Source: Pohlia nutans
Lineage: Eukaryota > Streptophyta > Bryopsida > Bryales > Mniaceae
Length of the DNA: 64,000 bases
Direction of reading: 5' to 3'
Assembly: GCA_022496805.1 (NCBI GenBank)
Contig: CM040087.1
Coordinates: 9,684,001 to 9,748,000 of the forward strand
How positions within the stretch are numbered: position 1 is the stretch's first letter; each line of letters begins with the position of its first letter. The notes under the pieces were generated by a model that worked only from the letters and a program-made list of their open reading frames with translations, was not told the DNA's origin and did not search any database. Positions 45,739 through 57,535 of this stretch are shown in pieces. The translations under genes were made by a program, and so were the position numbers.

Positions 45739-46324
45739 TTAAATTCAATCATACGATTTGATCAAAGGGCTCACATTGAGATTAATGAAATAAAAATAAA
45801 ATAAAAATAAAAATAGATTGATATTATGTTCCTTGAATCTCCTGATTCTCATGGATACGTCAAGGTTCTAAATCACCTCCGGCCACAACAACATTATCAC
45901 ATGTCTTTTGTTTGCAGAAAACTACTAACGTACTCTACAAGTGAAATAATTCATTGATGATCTATGTGTAGCAGGCAACGTATTGAATTGATCATGTCTG
46001 ATGTTCCCGTGTTGCAGGCCAACCGAATGAAAGTCATCAATGCTGGCTTGCTCGATATAAGTTAGACACCGGGAGGGAGGTTCTGAACTCATTGAATTCA
46101 TGCCAAGTGGCACGTCCACATCACCAGTGATGTGGGTCTCAGTCTGACATGGATTTTCCATGATTTTAATAACAATAGTAACAATAACAATAAAGATTTG
46201 TGCGTGAATTCCACGGTGAGAAGACACTGTTCTATGATTTATTTTCATTGGAAGATGGAATTGCAAATACTGACAGATCTCTTTGATGTCATGGGTGTCA
46301 CAGAAAATCGTAACTTAGAGCATC

Positions 46325-47690
46325 GTCATAAAAGTTGAGCCAGACTATTTTGGTGTCATTTTGACACCAAAGGCCGCATGTATGTCATCTTAGTGTCATT
46401 TTAACCCCTAAAGGACCGGAGTGTTTTTTCTCCAAAAACACTCCAATGCTGCCATTTTTACTCCCCCATGCAAAAAATCCAAAAGAATGTTATTTTTTAC
46501 CTTCTAACCGTAAGATCTTGTCCTAAACTATTTGAAAAACATACACAACAAATTTCGTTCATTTTGACCGCACGGATTGCAAGATAATTGCGTTTGATGG
46601 GAAAAAACACCTCAAAAAAACACATGCCCGAAAATTTCAGATGCGTTTGACCACAACTACATCAAAAAAACCTCACTACTGAAACTTGTCGCACTTCACT
46701 TTCACATTCTATATGATGTTACTTAGTTGTGTACCAATTTTCGTTGTGTTTGGAGATGTTTAGGATGTTGAATAACACCTTGCACTTGTTGGGGGTTTAA
46801 AAGTTCAGAAAAGACTATATGTTTTTGGAATTGCAATATTTTCAACTTTCTTTATTAAAAATACAAATCCGAGTGGTGAAACACAAGTACATTCCACCCT
46901 CTACAAAATGGCGATTTTTTTTTTGAAAAATAAATAAATTTTGAAGTTTTAGAAGACATGTAGCACATTTTTCAAGAATTTTGGGGGTTAGGTGGGAAAT
47001 AAAGGGTGGAGGAAGGGAATTGAAGAACCAACCCATTCCAATGTTCATGACCCCACTAACTCTCAAGGTACACTGCCACGTGGCAGTCCCTCATTGGACG
47101 ATTTTTATTTTTTATTTTTTATTTTTAAAAATGATTTTATTTTTCAATTTTTAAAATAATATTTTTAATTATGAAATTGAACTTTTAGTTTAAAATAATA
47201 ATTTTAATTTAAAATAATAATTTTCAGTTTAAAATAATAATTTTTTTTTATAAATTTTAAAAAATATTATTTTAATTTTTTTTTATGAGTTTGGAAAACG
47301 GGGTGGTCTTCTGCCCCTACAGTCCACCCCATTTTCCACACACCGCCCATCTTGTTGCCCCCCCTAAAATTCAACTATTTCTCTACTGCCCCGTTGTCCT
47401 TTCTCCCGAAAAAAACACATTTCCCCTCATAACTTTCACATACGGTGTCGGAATTCAAAAAAAAAATGAATCCCCATTTTCGCGGCACATTGGGGAATCT
47501 ACTATTAAATTTCCTTCAAAATTCGATTAAAAATGTGTTCACCGGAACCTACCCGATTCTCTAAATGTCCTAGTTAGGACACTTGGTCCTTTAGAGGTTA
47601 ATCATACTAGGTTGGTATGAAGGTTGGCACCAATTATCTTAAAATTTGCATTTCAATGCATCATCATGGCACCATGTTCACATGCCTTGA
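46325..47690. repeat. Dispersed repeat interrupted by element C
   Basis: 46325-46400 and 47602-47690 together match the uninterrupted copy at 4365-4545, giving a related empty site for the 1.2-kb insertion. Confidence 0.7.
46401..47601 (-). mobile_element. TTAA-flanked piggyBac-type element, family pB1 copy C
   Basis: TTAA at both ends, inverted orientation relative to 895-2101 and 18892-20104, with which it shares almost the whole sequence. The right-hand terminus is GGTCCTTTAGAGG, one base changed. Confidence 0.88.
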
Positions 47691-47877
47691 AGTTCCTGAT
47701 GATGCCCAGCAGCTGTATATTTGTTGACCCAACGTCAAAATAATAGGTAGTTGCTCCCTTGATCACCCCAACCGTAGTGACGCAACCCCAAGATGATGCT
47801 CAATGCCATTAAAAATTGATTTCTTCACGTCAAATATTATTGTCTTGGTGGGTGCCTTTTTCCTTGCACTAAACTTA

Positions 47878-48417
47878 GAGCATCTCCACCCCTACTCCAT
47901 CTGGAGGGCCGCGATTGCTTGTATGGAGCCCGCACTGTTTTCGTCGCCCCACCGGGACTAGATTTGGAGCCCTCGACGTTGCGGGCTCTCCAAAAAATGT
48001 CCTCCTCTCGCTATCCTGTTGTATTCGTGTAGTTTTGTTGGAGCCCAAAGTGCGGGAATTGTGAGGCAGATTTCGTCTATTTTTGCTTTTTCAGTCAGAT
48101 TTGTGTCGGCTGGGGGAGTCGGGGCCAGTCAGATCTCATGAGGGGGAGTCGGGGCCAGCGTGGGCTTCGGCCACGACCTAGAGCACCGCGCGAGTGTCGC
48201 CTTCCCATCTGAATTTAGCCCATCACTACTTCCATTTGCAGCTCCATGCACTGGAAACGTGGGAAGATTCCCTTGATGCGCGCGCTATTGCGTGGCCGGA
48301 ATCTCTGAACTCCGTGGCCCGGTGTGGAACGAATTCAAATCCGTGTTACTGTTCATGTTTCGGGGCTCCATATCTCCAATCCCGAGTGAAAAATTTGGAG
48401 TAGGGGTGGAGATGCTC
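47878..48417. mobile_element. 540-bp Harbinger-like TIR element
   Basis: Ends GAGCATCTCCACCCCTACTC and GAGTAGGGGTGGAGATGCTC are perfectly inverted and flanked by TTA on both sides (47875-47877, 48418-48420). The interior is GC-richer than its surroundings and non-coding as far as I see. Confidence 0.85.
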
Positions 48418-49136
48418 TTACCCCTTAACCCTTAATTGTCAACCTTGTTTTCCCAAATTTTGAGAGAAATGAGACCTCATTGTCTTGTGGCCTTATTTTC
48501 ACATTGGAGACCAATCATTTTTCAAAATCGGTTTTGGTGAGTGTCGAGTTAACTTGGTGATGTCACCAACTCAAAAAAGATCAATCACATCGAGTAAAAT
48601 CTCAAAAAATGGCACCGTTGAGGAAACAATGTTGTGGTTGTCGGTCATGAGCGAAAAATACCATTTGGCAATTTTAATTTTTTTTCTCTTGTGTCATTTT
48701 TTTTGAGAATTGGCATCATAGTACACGGTGTAGAAATATACAACTAGAATTTTTATTTTTATTTTTTCATACTAAAATCTGAGAGAAAGGACAGGTCAAA
48801 GGGCCTTGACCAAGGATTTCAGGGTTTTGGGTCCTCCTGTCCAAGCAGTTGCGGGTAAGGGGGACGTATGGGGAAGGCCATGAGAAGAAATTTCAGGGGG
48901 CAAGACGGGCAGGCTACGTCAGCCGCCACGTCGGTCGGGCACCCCCCAGCTTTCAGGCTGGCCCGGTCTGCGCAGGTCTAGTCAGATGGATCCGACCCCG
49001 CTCTGATCAGCCTTGCCCCGTTTCTGTACATGCCCATTCGATGTTGAATCATGCCCTCCCAGTTTCTGATCAAACCCTCCCAGTTTCTGATCAGGCCCTC
49101 ACTCGCTTGAAACAGGCTGCCAAATGTTTCAAAAAA

Positions 49137-49175
49137 AATCCTCCAATCCTGGGAATTGAACCCGGGAAGCCATCC
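49137..49175 (-). other. tRNA-derived patch (B-box-like) inside the piggyBac element
   Basis: On the minus strand GGGTTCAATTCCC resembles a tRNA T-arm/B box and is followed 14 bases later by T8, like a polymerase III terminator. No A box or acceptor stem was found upstream, where a G-run lies. It is a fragment at best. Confidence 0.3.
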
Positions 49176-49334
49176 AGATTGTGGCATAGGACCCCTACTC
49201 CCCCCCCCCCCCCTCTAAACATCAAATCAATGCGCATTCAATTCGGAAAAATAAATAAAAAAAGAAAAACTCACACAAATTGTAAAGAAAAAAAAGGGAA
49301 ACAAAATACCAAATTAAAATTAAAAAGGGATATA

Positions 49335-51729
49335 TTAGCTAGTATGAACATAAAAGGCGTCTAGAATGATAAGCCAAAAACATTTGCCCATACACATAGG
49401 TTTATTGCACGTCGGGCAATACCATTGCCTTTTTTTTTCACACACTACACATTTTTGCCTCTTACGTTTATCTCCGACCCACTTATCCATGTAATGCAAT
49501 TTGGTGGGACGTGGAACCGCCGCACCAACAACCGTGGTCCTTGGGAGCTCTAGTGGTGTATATCCCTCCATCAACGCATTAGCAACAACCAAATTGAACT
49601 TGACATGACTTAGACACTTCTTACCAAAATGAGCCATATGCGATTTATAAATGATGTATGAATTCACAAAAGAAGTATCTAGAATATGAAAGAGGATACG
49701 GTGCCACCATTTGTGGTCTTTCCATTGCACGCTATAGTATCCTCGTAGTTGATCTTGGACGTCTACTCCCCTCATCGTTTCCTGATAGTGGATTAGTATG
49801 GGGCTACAAGGCACCGAAACAAACTCCCCGTTATGCCATCTAGAAATATAGACTTGACCATTAGCATCCAAGGGAGAGAACGCGGTAGACAATAGGGTCA
49901 CGGGTTTATTATCGAACCAACAAATGGCCGCCATTCTACCACTAGCATGCATTCTAAACCACAATTGCCCCCTACTCCCAGTCCGCGGGTTTATAGTGAG
50001 TGCGTCAGGCCAACCGACACAATTAGATCTGCATGTACCTGTTGCGTATATGCCTTTCTGTAGTAGACACCAAAACAAATTAGGACTAGTAAAAAAATTA
50101 CCACAAGTTACGATATGACCTTTACCTTCGTGGCCACGCATCAATTGGTTCACTATTTTGAACCCCGTAGCATGGTTATCATCTTCCGCCGTCGATGCAC
50201 CACAATAGACCTCCATGTGTTGAACATATTTTGATACACTATTTGCCAAACACCATATTTTGATACCATATTGGATAGGCTTTGCCTTCATGTATTGCCG
50301 TATAGGGGAATACTTACCCGTATATGGTACCATCATCTCATCCACCGTCAAGTTTTTCTCGGCATCCCACATTTGAGAGCACAAAACATTGAAGTCATCT
50401 ACAAGCCATTGTGTCTTAGAAATTTTGCTATATGCCGGGTCAGATTTATCTGGCACTATTCTTTCATTGTCAACCAAGTGCACACATCGCAATATAGCCT
50501 CAAAACATGTACGACTCATGCATTTGACAATGGCGGGAGTCCTCCATACCTCATCATTTTTAGACCAATGTAAACGCGTGTGTGGTACCTTCTTCAATGC
50601 CATCACCATGAGCACTCCAAACCACGCTCGTAATTCGGATACGACCAATGGTATCCATCGATTGCCACCCTTGCTTTTCCCATTCTCATCCACACTCGTT
50701 GCATACAAATTAGTTTGCCTACATATCCTTGTCAAAATTGAAAGGGGCCAAAACAATAAAAAAAAAATTGTAGACGTTCAATGCAACCCAAAGTCGCATG
50801 GCTAAATCCCTCATGCTCACCAATGAACTTCACATTAGGCAATTGAGTCAATGTGGAGTTCCACATTGACTCACTAAATCGGTCCTTCTCGGACATGTTG
50901 CAAATTTTGTCATAATCATCATAGCCTAACCCAATTTCGTTGCGCATCTCACCCCCGCTAAGCAACCACTTCTTAGTATTGGGAGTCAACACCATAGAGT
51001 CCAATTTCTCCGCCGTCTCATCTTCGCTTTCACTATCATGTGGGAAATATTCATCATCGCTTGTACTAACACCGCTATCACATCCTTCCTCATCCAAATT
51101 ATCGGGCACAATACCACCCCAAATTTGAACAATTGGCACACTACTTGGTTGACCATCCTCAACAACCACACACACAGGTTCCGGCACTACAAAAGTCCCC
51201 CAAGGCCCATAGAAATTCACAGTGAGCAAGTCTATACCATGCACTACATCAAAGCTATCATGCACTACATCAAAGCTATCGTGCACCACAATACCCCAAA
51301 ATTCAAGCAATTCGGAACATGGAGAATCGGGATCAATATCAAGCATTGGTATCTCATTTATGGGGACAATCACAGTCTTCCCACGAAAACCAAGATCATA
51401 ATGCGAAGATGGCACATTCAATTGCCCATCAGACCGCAATCGTACATTTCTACTGCGCATCTTCAACACATTCTCGAAATCAACCAATCCTTGAGCATCA
51501 AATTCCCCCCTACACCGCTATTCACCAATTCCAACAAATCATCCAACTCACGTGATGTCGCTTGTAGGTCCTCCTCATCATGCAAATGTCCACCATGAGA
51601 ATTCTCCCATGTCTCGCGATGCAACGAGTGTACAGTGCGAGGATCAGGTGAGGGTGTCTTACCTGAAGGCTGCCCAGTTGATCTTGATGCCGCCCTGCCC
51701 CGACCGCGTCGCCCTCCCCTGCCGCCCAT
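49335..51729 (-). pseudogene. piggyBac transposase (DDE_Tnp_1_7 type), frameshifted and missing a catalytic Asp
   Basis: The transposase would cut and paste DNA at TTAA. Read from the Met at 51729, it has an acidic N-terminal region with an in-frame 7-residue duplication (HDSFDVV twice, 21-bp repeat at 51241-51282). The catalytic domain follows: LTVDEMMVPYTGKYSPIRQ, then VTCGNFFTS, MRGVDVQDQLRGYYSV, KWWHRILFHIL, and a C-terminal cysteine-rich end CVVCEKKRQWYCPTC. The frame shifts at a C6 run (51505-51510) and an A10 run (50758-50767). The second catalytic position, normally Asp before N(F/W)FTS, is Gly (codon at 50100-50102). The first and third Asp remain. It is therefore very likely inactive. 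Family assignment is secure from motifs; length near 790 residues with frameshifts ignored is at the long end for the family. Confidence 0.9.
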
Positions 51730-51777
51730 GGTCGCTCGCCCTCCCTCGCTCCCCTAGCTGCCGGCAGCTTCTCCGCG

Positions 51778-52362
51778 CTAGCTGTCGGCGACTGCCGACT
51801 CCCCTCCCTCTTCAGCTCCGATTGCAGGCTCCCACGAAGCAAGCCCCTGGCGCATACTTCGGCGTTGCGCTCCCCCCACCTCCACGGTCGTCTGTACCCG
51901 AACTGGCAGTTCGCACCCCTTTGTCGCATCGACTTCGGTGGTTTGTGTGACCACGGTGCTTGACCCTCTCCGCCGCGAGGCATTGGACTCCCTCTCGTGA
52001 CCACCACTGTCGTCCATCACACCGCTGCCCTCAACTCCCCTCAACTGCTCTTCAGAATCACCAGTATCAGGCCACCATTCTTCTTTCAACAAAGTATTCA
52101 ACAACTCAGGAAAAGGTTTTATCTCAACCCACCCCAACTGCCTTGCTACCAAATGTCTAAACAAAAACCTCCAATTCCTCCCACGAGGATTCACAAACCA
52201 CACAACACTTTTAGGTCTCGGCTTGGAAGCAAGGTGACTCTCATCCAGCATCAAACACACTTCATTTGCAACAATATCCTGAAAGCACCCTAAATCCTCT
52301 TCCAGCCACCTCCTAATCTCCCTCTCAATCTTCAAGCGGCTACTACGCATACAGGCGTCCAT
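51778..52362 (-). CDS. Second open frame of the piggyBac element, unknown
   Basis: A 194-codon frame upstream of the transposase in a different frame. Its N-terminal half is rich in charged and aromatic residues (MRSSRLKIEREIRRWLEEDL, WFVNPRGRNWRFLFRHL, GWVEIKPFPELLNTLL). The C-terminal half is low-complexity. No known domain is recognised. It could be a 5' exon or accessory protein of the element, or host DNA captured with it. Typical piggyBac elements carry only the transposase. Confidence 0.4.
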   Translation of the reverse strand: MDACMRSSRLKIEREIRRWLEEDLGCFQDIVANEVCLMLDESHLASKPRPKSVVWFVNPRGRNWRFLFRHLVARQLGWVEIKPFPELLNTLLKEEWWPDTGDSEEQLRGVEGSGVMDDSGGHERESNASRRRGSSTVVTQTTEVDATKGCELPVRVQTTVEVGGAQRRSMRQGLASWEPAIGAEEGGESAVADS

Positions 52363-52866
52363 CTCTCAACAACGGCTGCAATCACAGAAAAATAAAACCC
52401 AAAAAAAGAGCTTTCGAAGCCCAAGACAACGACATTTTGCAACGTTCACAGCCCTCTGACCAGTAACTGTCGGCTCCCCTCCCTCCCGCGATTCCGAGGT
52501 CAAACCCGGGCTTGACCAGCCTGCAACCCCGCCCCCCTCTACCAAAAATCCCAGCCCCGCTCTGCCAAAAATCCCAGCCCAACATACAAATTTTGTCGAC
52601 AAAGACTCCGCCCGTCCTTGCCCGTTGATACTCCAGCACGAAGGCGACTGCGCTCAAAAACCACGAAGACACTCCCCCGCATGGCTCCACAAATCCCGCA
52701 CGCATCGCACAGACCTCGAGAAGGCGATCAGGAACGCGCATTGGATTCGGAAAAAAAAACGACAGGGGCGTACTTTGAGAAAAACCGCACCCCATGACCG
52801 TGGAAGCCCCTAAAACCACAAAACTCGGCCTTCGTGACCAGTTTGGTCACCAGTGACGTTTAAGGG

Positions 52867-53440
52867 TTAAAGGACCGTAAAGCCTCCACGGGGCTTTTGG
52901 AACTAAAAAGTGAGGAAATTCGGGTTCTTGGGCTTGAATTGTAGGATGAGCAACAAAGAGACCTTGACTCTTTTTAAGAGCTAAATCTGTAGGTACTTCT
53001 CGATCGGAAATTCATCAAGTGAGCGATTTTTGGTGATTTTTTTGAGTTGCACGGTGGTTATCTAGGCGTCACTTCAGATCGTCATATCTTCCTCCTCACA
53101 ACTCCAAATTACTTGAATTTTTTTTCACATGTTTAAAATAATAACTTCTACTCACACTAAAATTTTCAGGAGTTTTGGAGCACTTTTGATGTATCCGATT
53201 TCAGTATTTGTACAAAATATTCCAAACAAGTTACTTCAATCTTCTCAACGGTGGCATTTTCTCAAAATGGTGTGATTCTGTTGATCTTTTTTTCATAAAA
53301 ATGCTACGTAAGTCTTCTTTAGTTTCAACGGTGCTGATCGTCAAAATTACGCCACACCAATGAGGAATTGAGCTTGCTACAACAGCTAGTCAAGAAAACA
53401 AGAACTAAGTTCAAAAACCCCTCGGTCCTTTAGGGGTTAA
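52867..53440. mobile_element. Host TTAA element J, right portion
   Basis: The right end CTCGGTCCTTTAGGGGTTAA (TTAA 53437-53440) pairs with TTACCCC at 48418-48424 joined to TTAAAGGACCG at 52867. The piggyBac element inserted in the TTAA inside this left terminus. The interior (cctccacggggcttttgg onward) is non-coding. Confidence 0.65.
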
Positions 53441-53694
53441 TTAAGAGTTGTGAAGGATTCAGTAGCCAACAATTGACTGACAAAATGATGGGGCGCAATT
53501 TACTATGCTCTGACAACAAAGAATAAGATGATGCTTACATCAAAATATCAAGTGTTGTTGGGACAAGCATGTAGACCCCTCCCCCCTATGCTCATGTTCC
53601 CCCAATTTAATATGGTGTTGTACCTATGAATTCATCGAAATTGTTGGGATTGCTCTTGGGGGTTACCCAAAATTGTTGCTAACTTTAACCCGTA

Positions 53695-53840
53695 AATGTC
53701 CTCACCTTCCCTAGATTTGGCAATTTTGCAAAGATGCATTATAAAATACAATTAAGAGGGATACTCGAACTTGATGTATCAATCAAAGTTCTACATTATG
53801 AATTTTAGATTCTATCCATATGGTTAGATTTATAATTTCT
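53695..53840. mobile_element. pB4-family element, truncated, inverted
   Basis: It starts TTAACCCGTAAATGTCCTCA and continues as the complement of the right end of 22386-22964 (gcaaagatgcattataaaat, attttagattctatcc). It is lost after about 53840. The following stretch to 54316 has no gene. Confidence 0.6.
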
Positions 53841-54317
53841 ATCACTACAAAATCTATAGCTAGCTTGCTTTACAAGAAGGTAGAGGTAATGGCAATCGGG
53901 AGAGGAAGGTCATCAAGATCTCAAAGCTCTAAACACATAATGAAAAAGAAGAAGATATTAGAGTTATCCATAATTAAAGTGAGCTTGTCTTTTATTGAGA
54001 AATGGATGCATTGGTCACCAATTTTTTTAGAAACGCAAAGTCTAGTCCATTTATTCTAGGGCTAAAGACACAAGCTCAACTCAGCCTCATGAATGGTGCA
54101 ACTATGTAATTTTGGAGTGGTCGTTAAGCAAGCAAGCTCATGCAGATTCTCTTCCTCATCTCCCTAGCTAGCCAACTCATCACTGGATCATTAAGGCATG
54201 TGGACATCCGAGCCGCGCAGGTAAAGGCGGGTGAGAGGTTTTTTCTCACCATTTTCGATGCTTGGAAACTTTGTTGCCTGTGTTTTTTTAGGTTCCGACA
54301 CCTCTCCCACATTTAGT

Positions 54318-54570
54318 AACACACATTTTGTTAGAATTGAACTACATTTCGTTAAAACTGAACTACTAGATGAAAAAGTGATGGGGAGTGCTACCCTTCG
54401 CAATAGAGATAGGTCTCCAATTTTTCTGCAACACTCTTATTCTACAAATAAGAGCAATGTAGAAAAATTGAGGACCTATCTCTATTGAGAAGGGTAGCAC
54501 TCCCCATCACTTTTTCATCTAGTAGTTCAGTTTTAACGAAATGTAGTTCAATTCTAACGGAATGTGTGTT
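54318..54570. mobile_element. Near-perfect hairpin MITE, copy 2
   Basis: A palindrome centred near 54444 with ends AACACACATTTTGTTAG and the complement. Flanks are TTAG(T) on the left and TTAG on the right. It is the same family as 11456-11710, with arms clearly diverged between copies but still matching within each copy. Confidence 0.8.
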
Positions 54571-55430
54571 TTAGGAGTTGATCCTCTCTTTTTTCAAACC
54601 CATGCCCTAAACCCTCTCTTCACTTGACTTTACGGATAACTTAATTGTAGTAAATAAATGTCGGTACCAGAGGAGCACGCTAGTCAACGTTGACTGACAA
54701 CTTTTTAAAAAAATATATAAACAAATATAATAATAATAAATAATAATAATAATTTTTGAAAAGTTGGTTGGTACTACAGGCCTCAGGCTAAGTGCCGGCA
54801 CACGCTGGCAACATTTTTTATTTTATTTTCCTTATCTTTCGTGCTTTTTTTTTTCTCCTTTTCGTAAATTTTCATTTCATTTTTTAATCCACTCTAGCGA
54901 CCTCCAACAACCATCTTTGTCCATTCCTTTTTTTGAATGAACTTCTATACCGTTGGATGGATGTAAAGGTAGTGCGCATGAACACTACTGAATGTTATGC
55001 ATGGTCAATAACAACTTGTTAGTTTTTATTTATTTATTTATTTTTATAAAGTTACCAAACAAAATTGACAACCTCTGCAGGGAGAATTATGTTTCCGTCA
55101 TCCTTTATTTAGGCTTTTTAATTCCAAATTACACCAACAAAAAACAATTTGGCTACAAAATGACCTAAAACTCAGTATTAGATTGCCAAAATATCTTCAA
55201 TTCAACAAAAGAAAACATTGGATGAAATTGCCATATTTAGATGCAAATAACAATAAAATGTGGATTTATGAAAAGTATTTTCTTTCCAAAATATGATAGA
55301 ATGTAGAAACATGTGGTTCTACCATTATACTCCATCCTTCCATAATAATGATGCTTTTGAGGGAAAAATTTGCCCCAAATTACTTGATGCAAATCATTTA
55401 TTCAATTTGAAGTTGTTTACGGATTCTAAC
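54571..55430. other. AT-rich stretch without a recognised gene
   Basis: Low-complexity taa repeats at about 54718-54755. TACTCCATCCTTCCATAATA at 55328 resembles a Stowaway left end, but no partner end was fixed. Confidence 0.35.
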
Positions 55431-56220
55431 AAAGCAAAACCACAAGACAAATGCACATGAAGTGTTTTTTGCATGTGAAGAATGTCCTTGTTCATGAGTG
55501 AATCACAAACAACATACAATCGAGCTAGTTAAAATACAGAAAATACATTGAAACAAACATCACCATGCTCCACATACCACACATACCATGTGCAATATGA
55601 TATTCCCTATGTATCACTAAAAAATCTTGTTTTCTTTTGTGGGTGATGGCCTCATATGGATACCCCTTTCAAAAATAGTGTGACTTTGGAGAAATATCTT
55701 TTTGGTAAGAGAAAACATTGAAAATTTACAAAAATTAACACTAGTAGAAATCTTGTCTTATGTGACAAGTCTTTAATGACTCAATGTCGGGAATGACATG
55801 TCCGTAATGACACAAAGTGGGACTTTGTGTCATTACGGACTTGTCATTCCCGACATTGAATCATTAAAGACTTGTCACATAAGACAAGATTTCTACTAGT
55901 GTAAAGGGTGTCATAGGCACCATGGCTACAACTATATGCATGGTGTTAAAGACAAAAAATTTAACACACATAAAATGAGTTGGTCATACATCACACTATG
56001 TGAGACGCGTAAAAGTGGTATCCATATCAGGCCATTCTCCTTGTACATTACAAAAGAAAACAAGGTTTTTTTAGTAGGACAGAGGGACTACAATTTTGAC
56101 AAAGAGTTACTCCAAAATAGAAACTTGGTGTATTTAGAGATTTGACGAAATCGTTTAGTTTATTTTATTTTTGATTTTTTCCAAAAGCATCATCTTTCAT
56201 GAGATAGAGGGGAGTATTAT
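55430..56220. repeat. Dispersed AT-rich repeat, copy 2
   Basis: Counterpart of 280-790, enlarged by the CACTA hairpin at 55739-55901 and additional sequence between about 55600 and 56100. Confidence 0.5.
55739..55901. mobile_element. 163-bp CACTA hairpin MITE
   Basis: CACTAGTAGAAATCTTGTC and GACAAGATTTCTACTAGTG end an almost perfect palindrome, flanked by TAA on both sides. Typical plant CACTA terminus. The transcript would fold like a small-RNA precursor. Confidence 0.85.
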
Positions 56221-56334
56221 TTTGTGTTGCGAGTTTAGCACTCTTTCAAAAATGATAAAAAAAGAAGAAGAGGTTTGGTTTACATTATTGTTCAACCCAA
56301 TTCTCCCTTAAGAGTCTGTCACCTTATCACCAAA

Positions 56335-56500
56335 AAGGTCAAAAAGTGTGCCATGTAGGCATTTTGGAAGGCAACTACCTTGAACTTTGGCCTCTATTGT
56401 GAAGGGTTGTGAAGAGGTGAGAAACCAATTTCTAGTTTTTTTGCAATATGATTAGTGAGATTCAATGGCCTTTCAACCTTGAGCCATAGTTTGAATCACT
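56335..56500. mobile_element. Harbinger-like MITE, family H2 fragment c
   Basis: Complementary to part of copy a: catgtaggcattttggaagg, ttgaactttggcctct, gtgaagggttgtg. Ends are lost. Confidence 0.5.
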
Positions 56501-56820
56501 CCTTACACTCAGTATTGTATAGAATTTCTGGCAGAGTTTACCAAGTCTTCAAAACCTTGGTATCTTCATAACTTATCCCAAAACATTCTGTTACTGTTAC
56601 TTATGTGGCCCGGCATTGAACGTTGCTTTTGGATCCAATGAATCTAATTCAGTCACTGTGTCTTTTCCAACATAGAAATGCCGGTACCATCCGTCAGGGT
56701 CTTGGCCTCTTCTTTTTTTTATTTTACTTTGAAAGATGAGGGCCATAAAATTAAAGTGCAAGGGGAAAACAATCAGCCCGGTCCCAGGGGACGGGTGGGA
56801 GAGAGCTAACTTCCATCTAA

Positions 56821-57132
56821 GGTCCACTTTACACTATGGTTGAAGGTCAAGAGGCCATCGATTTCCACCAATCAAATTGCAAGAAACCAAGAATTCGGCC
56901 TCTCGACCTTTCACACTAGAGGCCCAAATCCAAAGGCCATCGCCCATCAAAATGCCTATGTGGCAGCATTTCCTGACCAAGGCGACGGACTCTTGAAAAA
57001 AGTTTGGGTTGAATAAGAATGAAAACCCAAACCTTGGTTGAGAGGTCGTTGAGTTTTTTTAATAAAATAAGAAATCTGTAATTTATTGCCTATTTTCAAC
57101 CCATAGCACCATGGGATTGAGTGACCAAACTT
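56821..57132. mobile_element. Harbinger-like MITE, family H2 copy d, right end cut
   Basis: gtccactttacactatggtt corresponds to the family's left end. The interior follows copy a (gatttccaccaatcaaattg, cctctcgacctttcacact) and stops where the next TIR element begins at about 57136. Confidence 0.65.
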
Positions 57133-57135
57133 TAT

Positions 57136-57405
57136 TACCGTAACACCATAGCAGGTTTGCCACCTGGCGAACAAATTTTTTTTTTTTTTGAAAAAATAAG
57201 GTTCGCCTCTCAAAAACTGAATTTCTCAATTTTCGTTTTTTTTAGCAAAAAATCAGTAAAAATGACCTTAAATAGCTTAGAAATAGCAAAATATTTCAAA
57301 AACTAATTTATTCTATTTTCGTTTTTCTGTCTTCAGAATTTTCAAATTTTTACGTTTTTTATTTTTAGAATTATTTTAGGACGAACCTGCTATGGTACTA
57401 CGGTA
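57136..57405. mobile_element. TIR element of unknown class
   Basis: TACCGTAACACCATAGCAGG and the near complement CCTGCTATGGTACTACGGTA are inverted ends 270 bp apart. The interior is T-rich. The flanking duplication was not resolved. Confidence 0.6.
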
Positions 57406-57535
57406 TTGTTTTTGACACAAGTTGAGATTTTCAATTGCAGAGAATGTAAAGCAAAGGGAACCATAGAAAGTAAAGCATAGGGGACCAGAGAAACTAACTT
57501 AACAAAGAACCAGAGAACCACCTAAGAACTATTTT

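Larger units (their letters stand above)
48425..52870 (-). mobile_element. piggyBac element with decayed transposase
   Basis: TTAA at 48425-48428 and 52867-52870 flank inverted ends CCCTTAATTGTCA and TGACGTTTAAGGG; the element proper is 4438 bp. It encodes the transposase remnant (49335-51729) and a second open frame (51778-52362), both on the minus strand. The region between the left end and the transposase (48429-49330) has no gene but includes a tRNA-like patch. Confidence 0.85.

Noticed and set aside
48849..49364. 171-codon frame on the strand opposite the transposase
   Set aside because: It spans a tRNA-like patch and a poly(C) run; composition is that of translated repeats.
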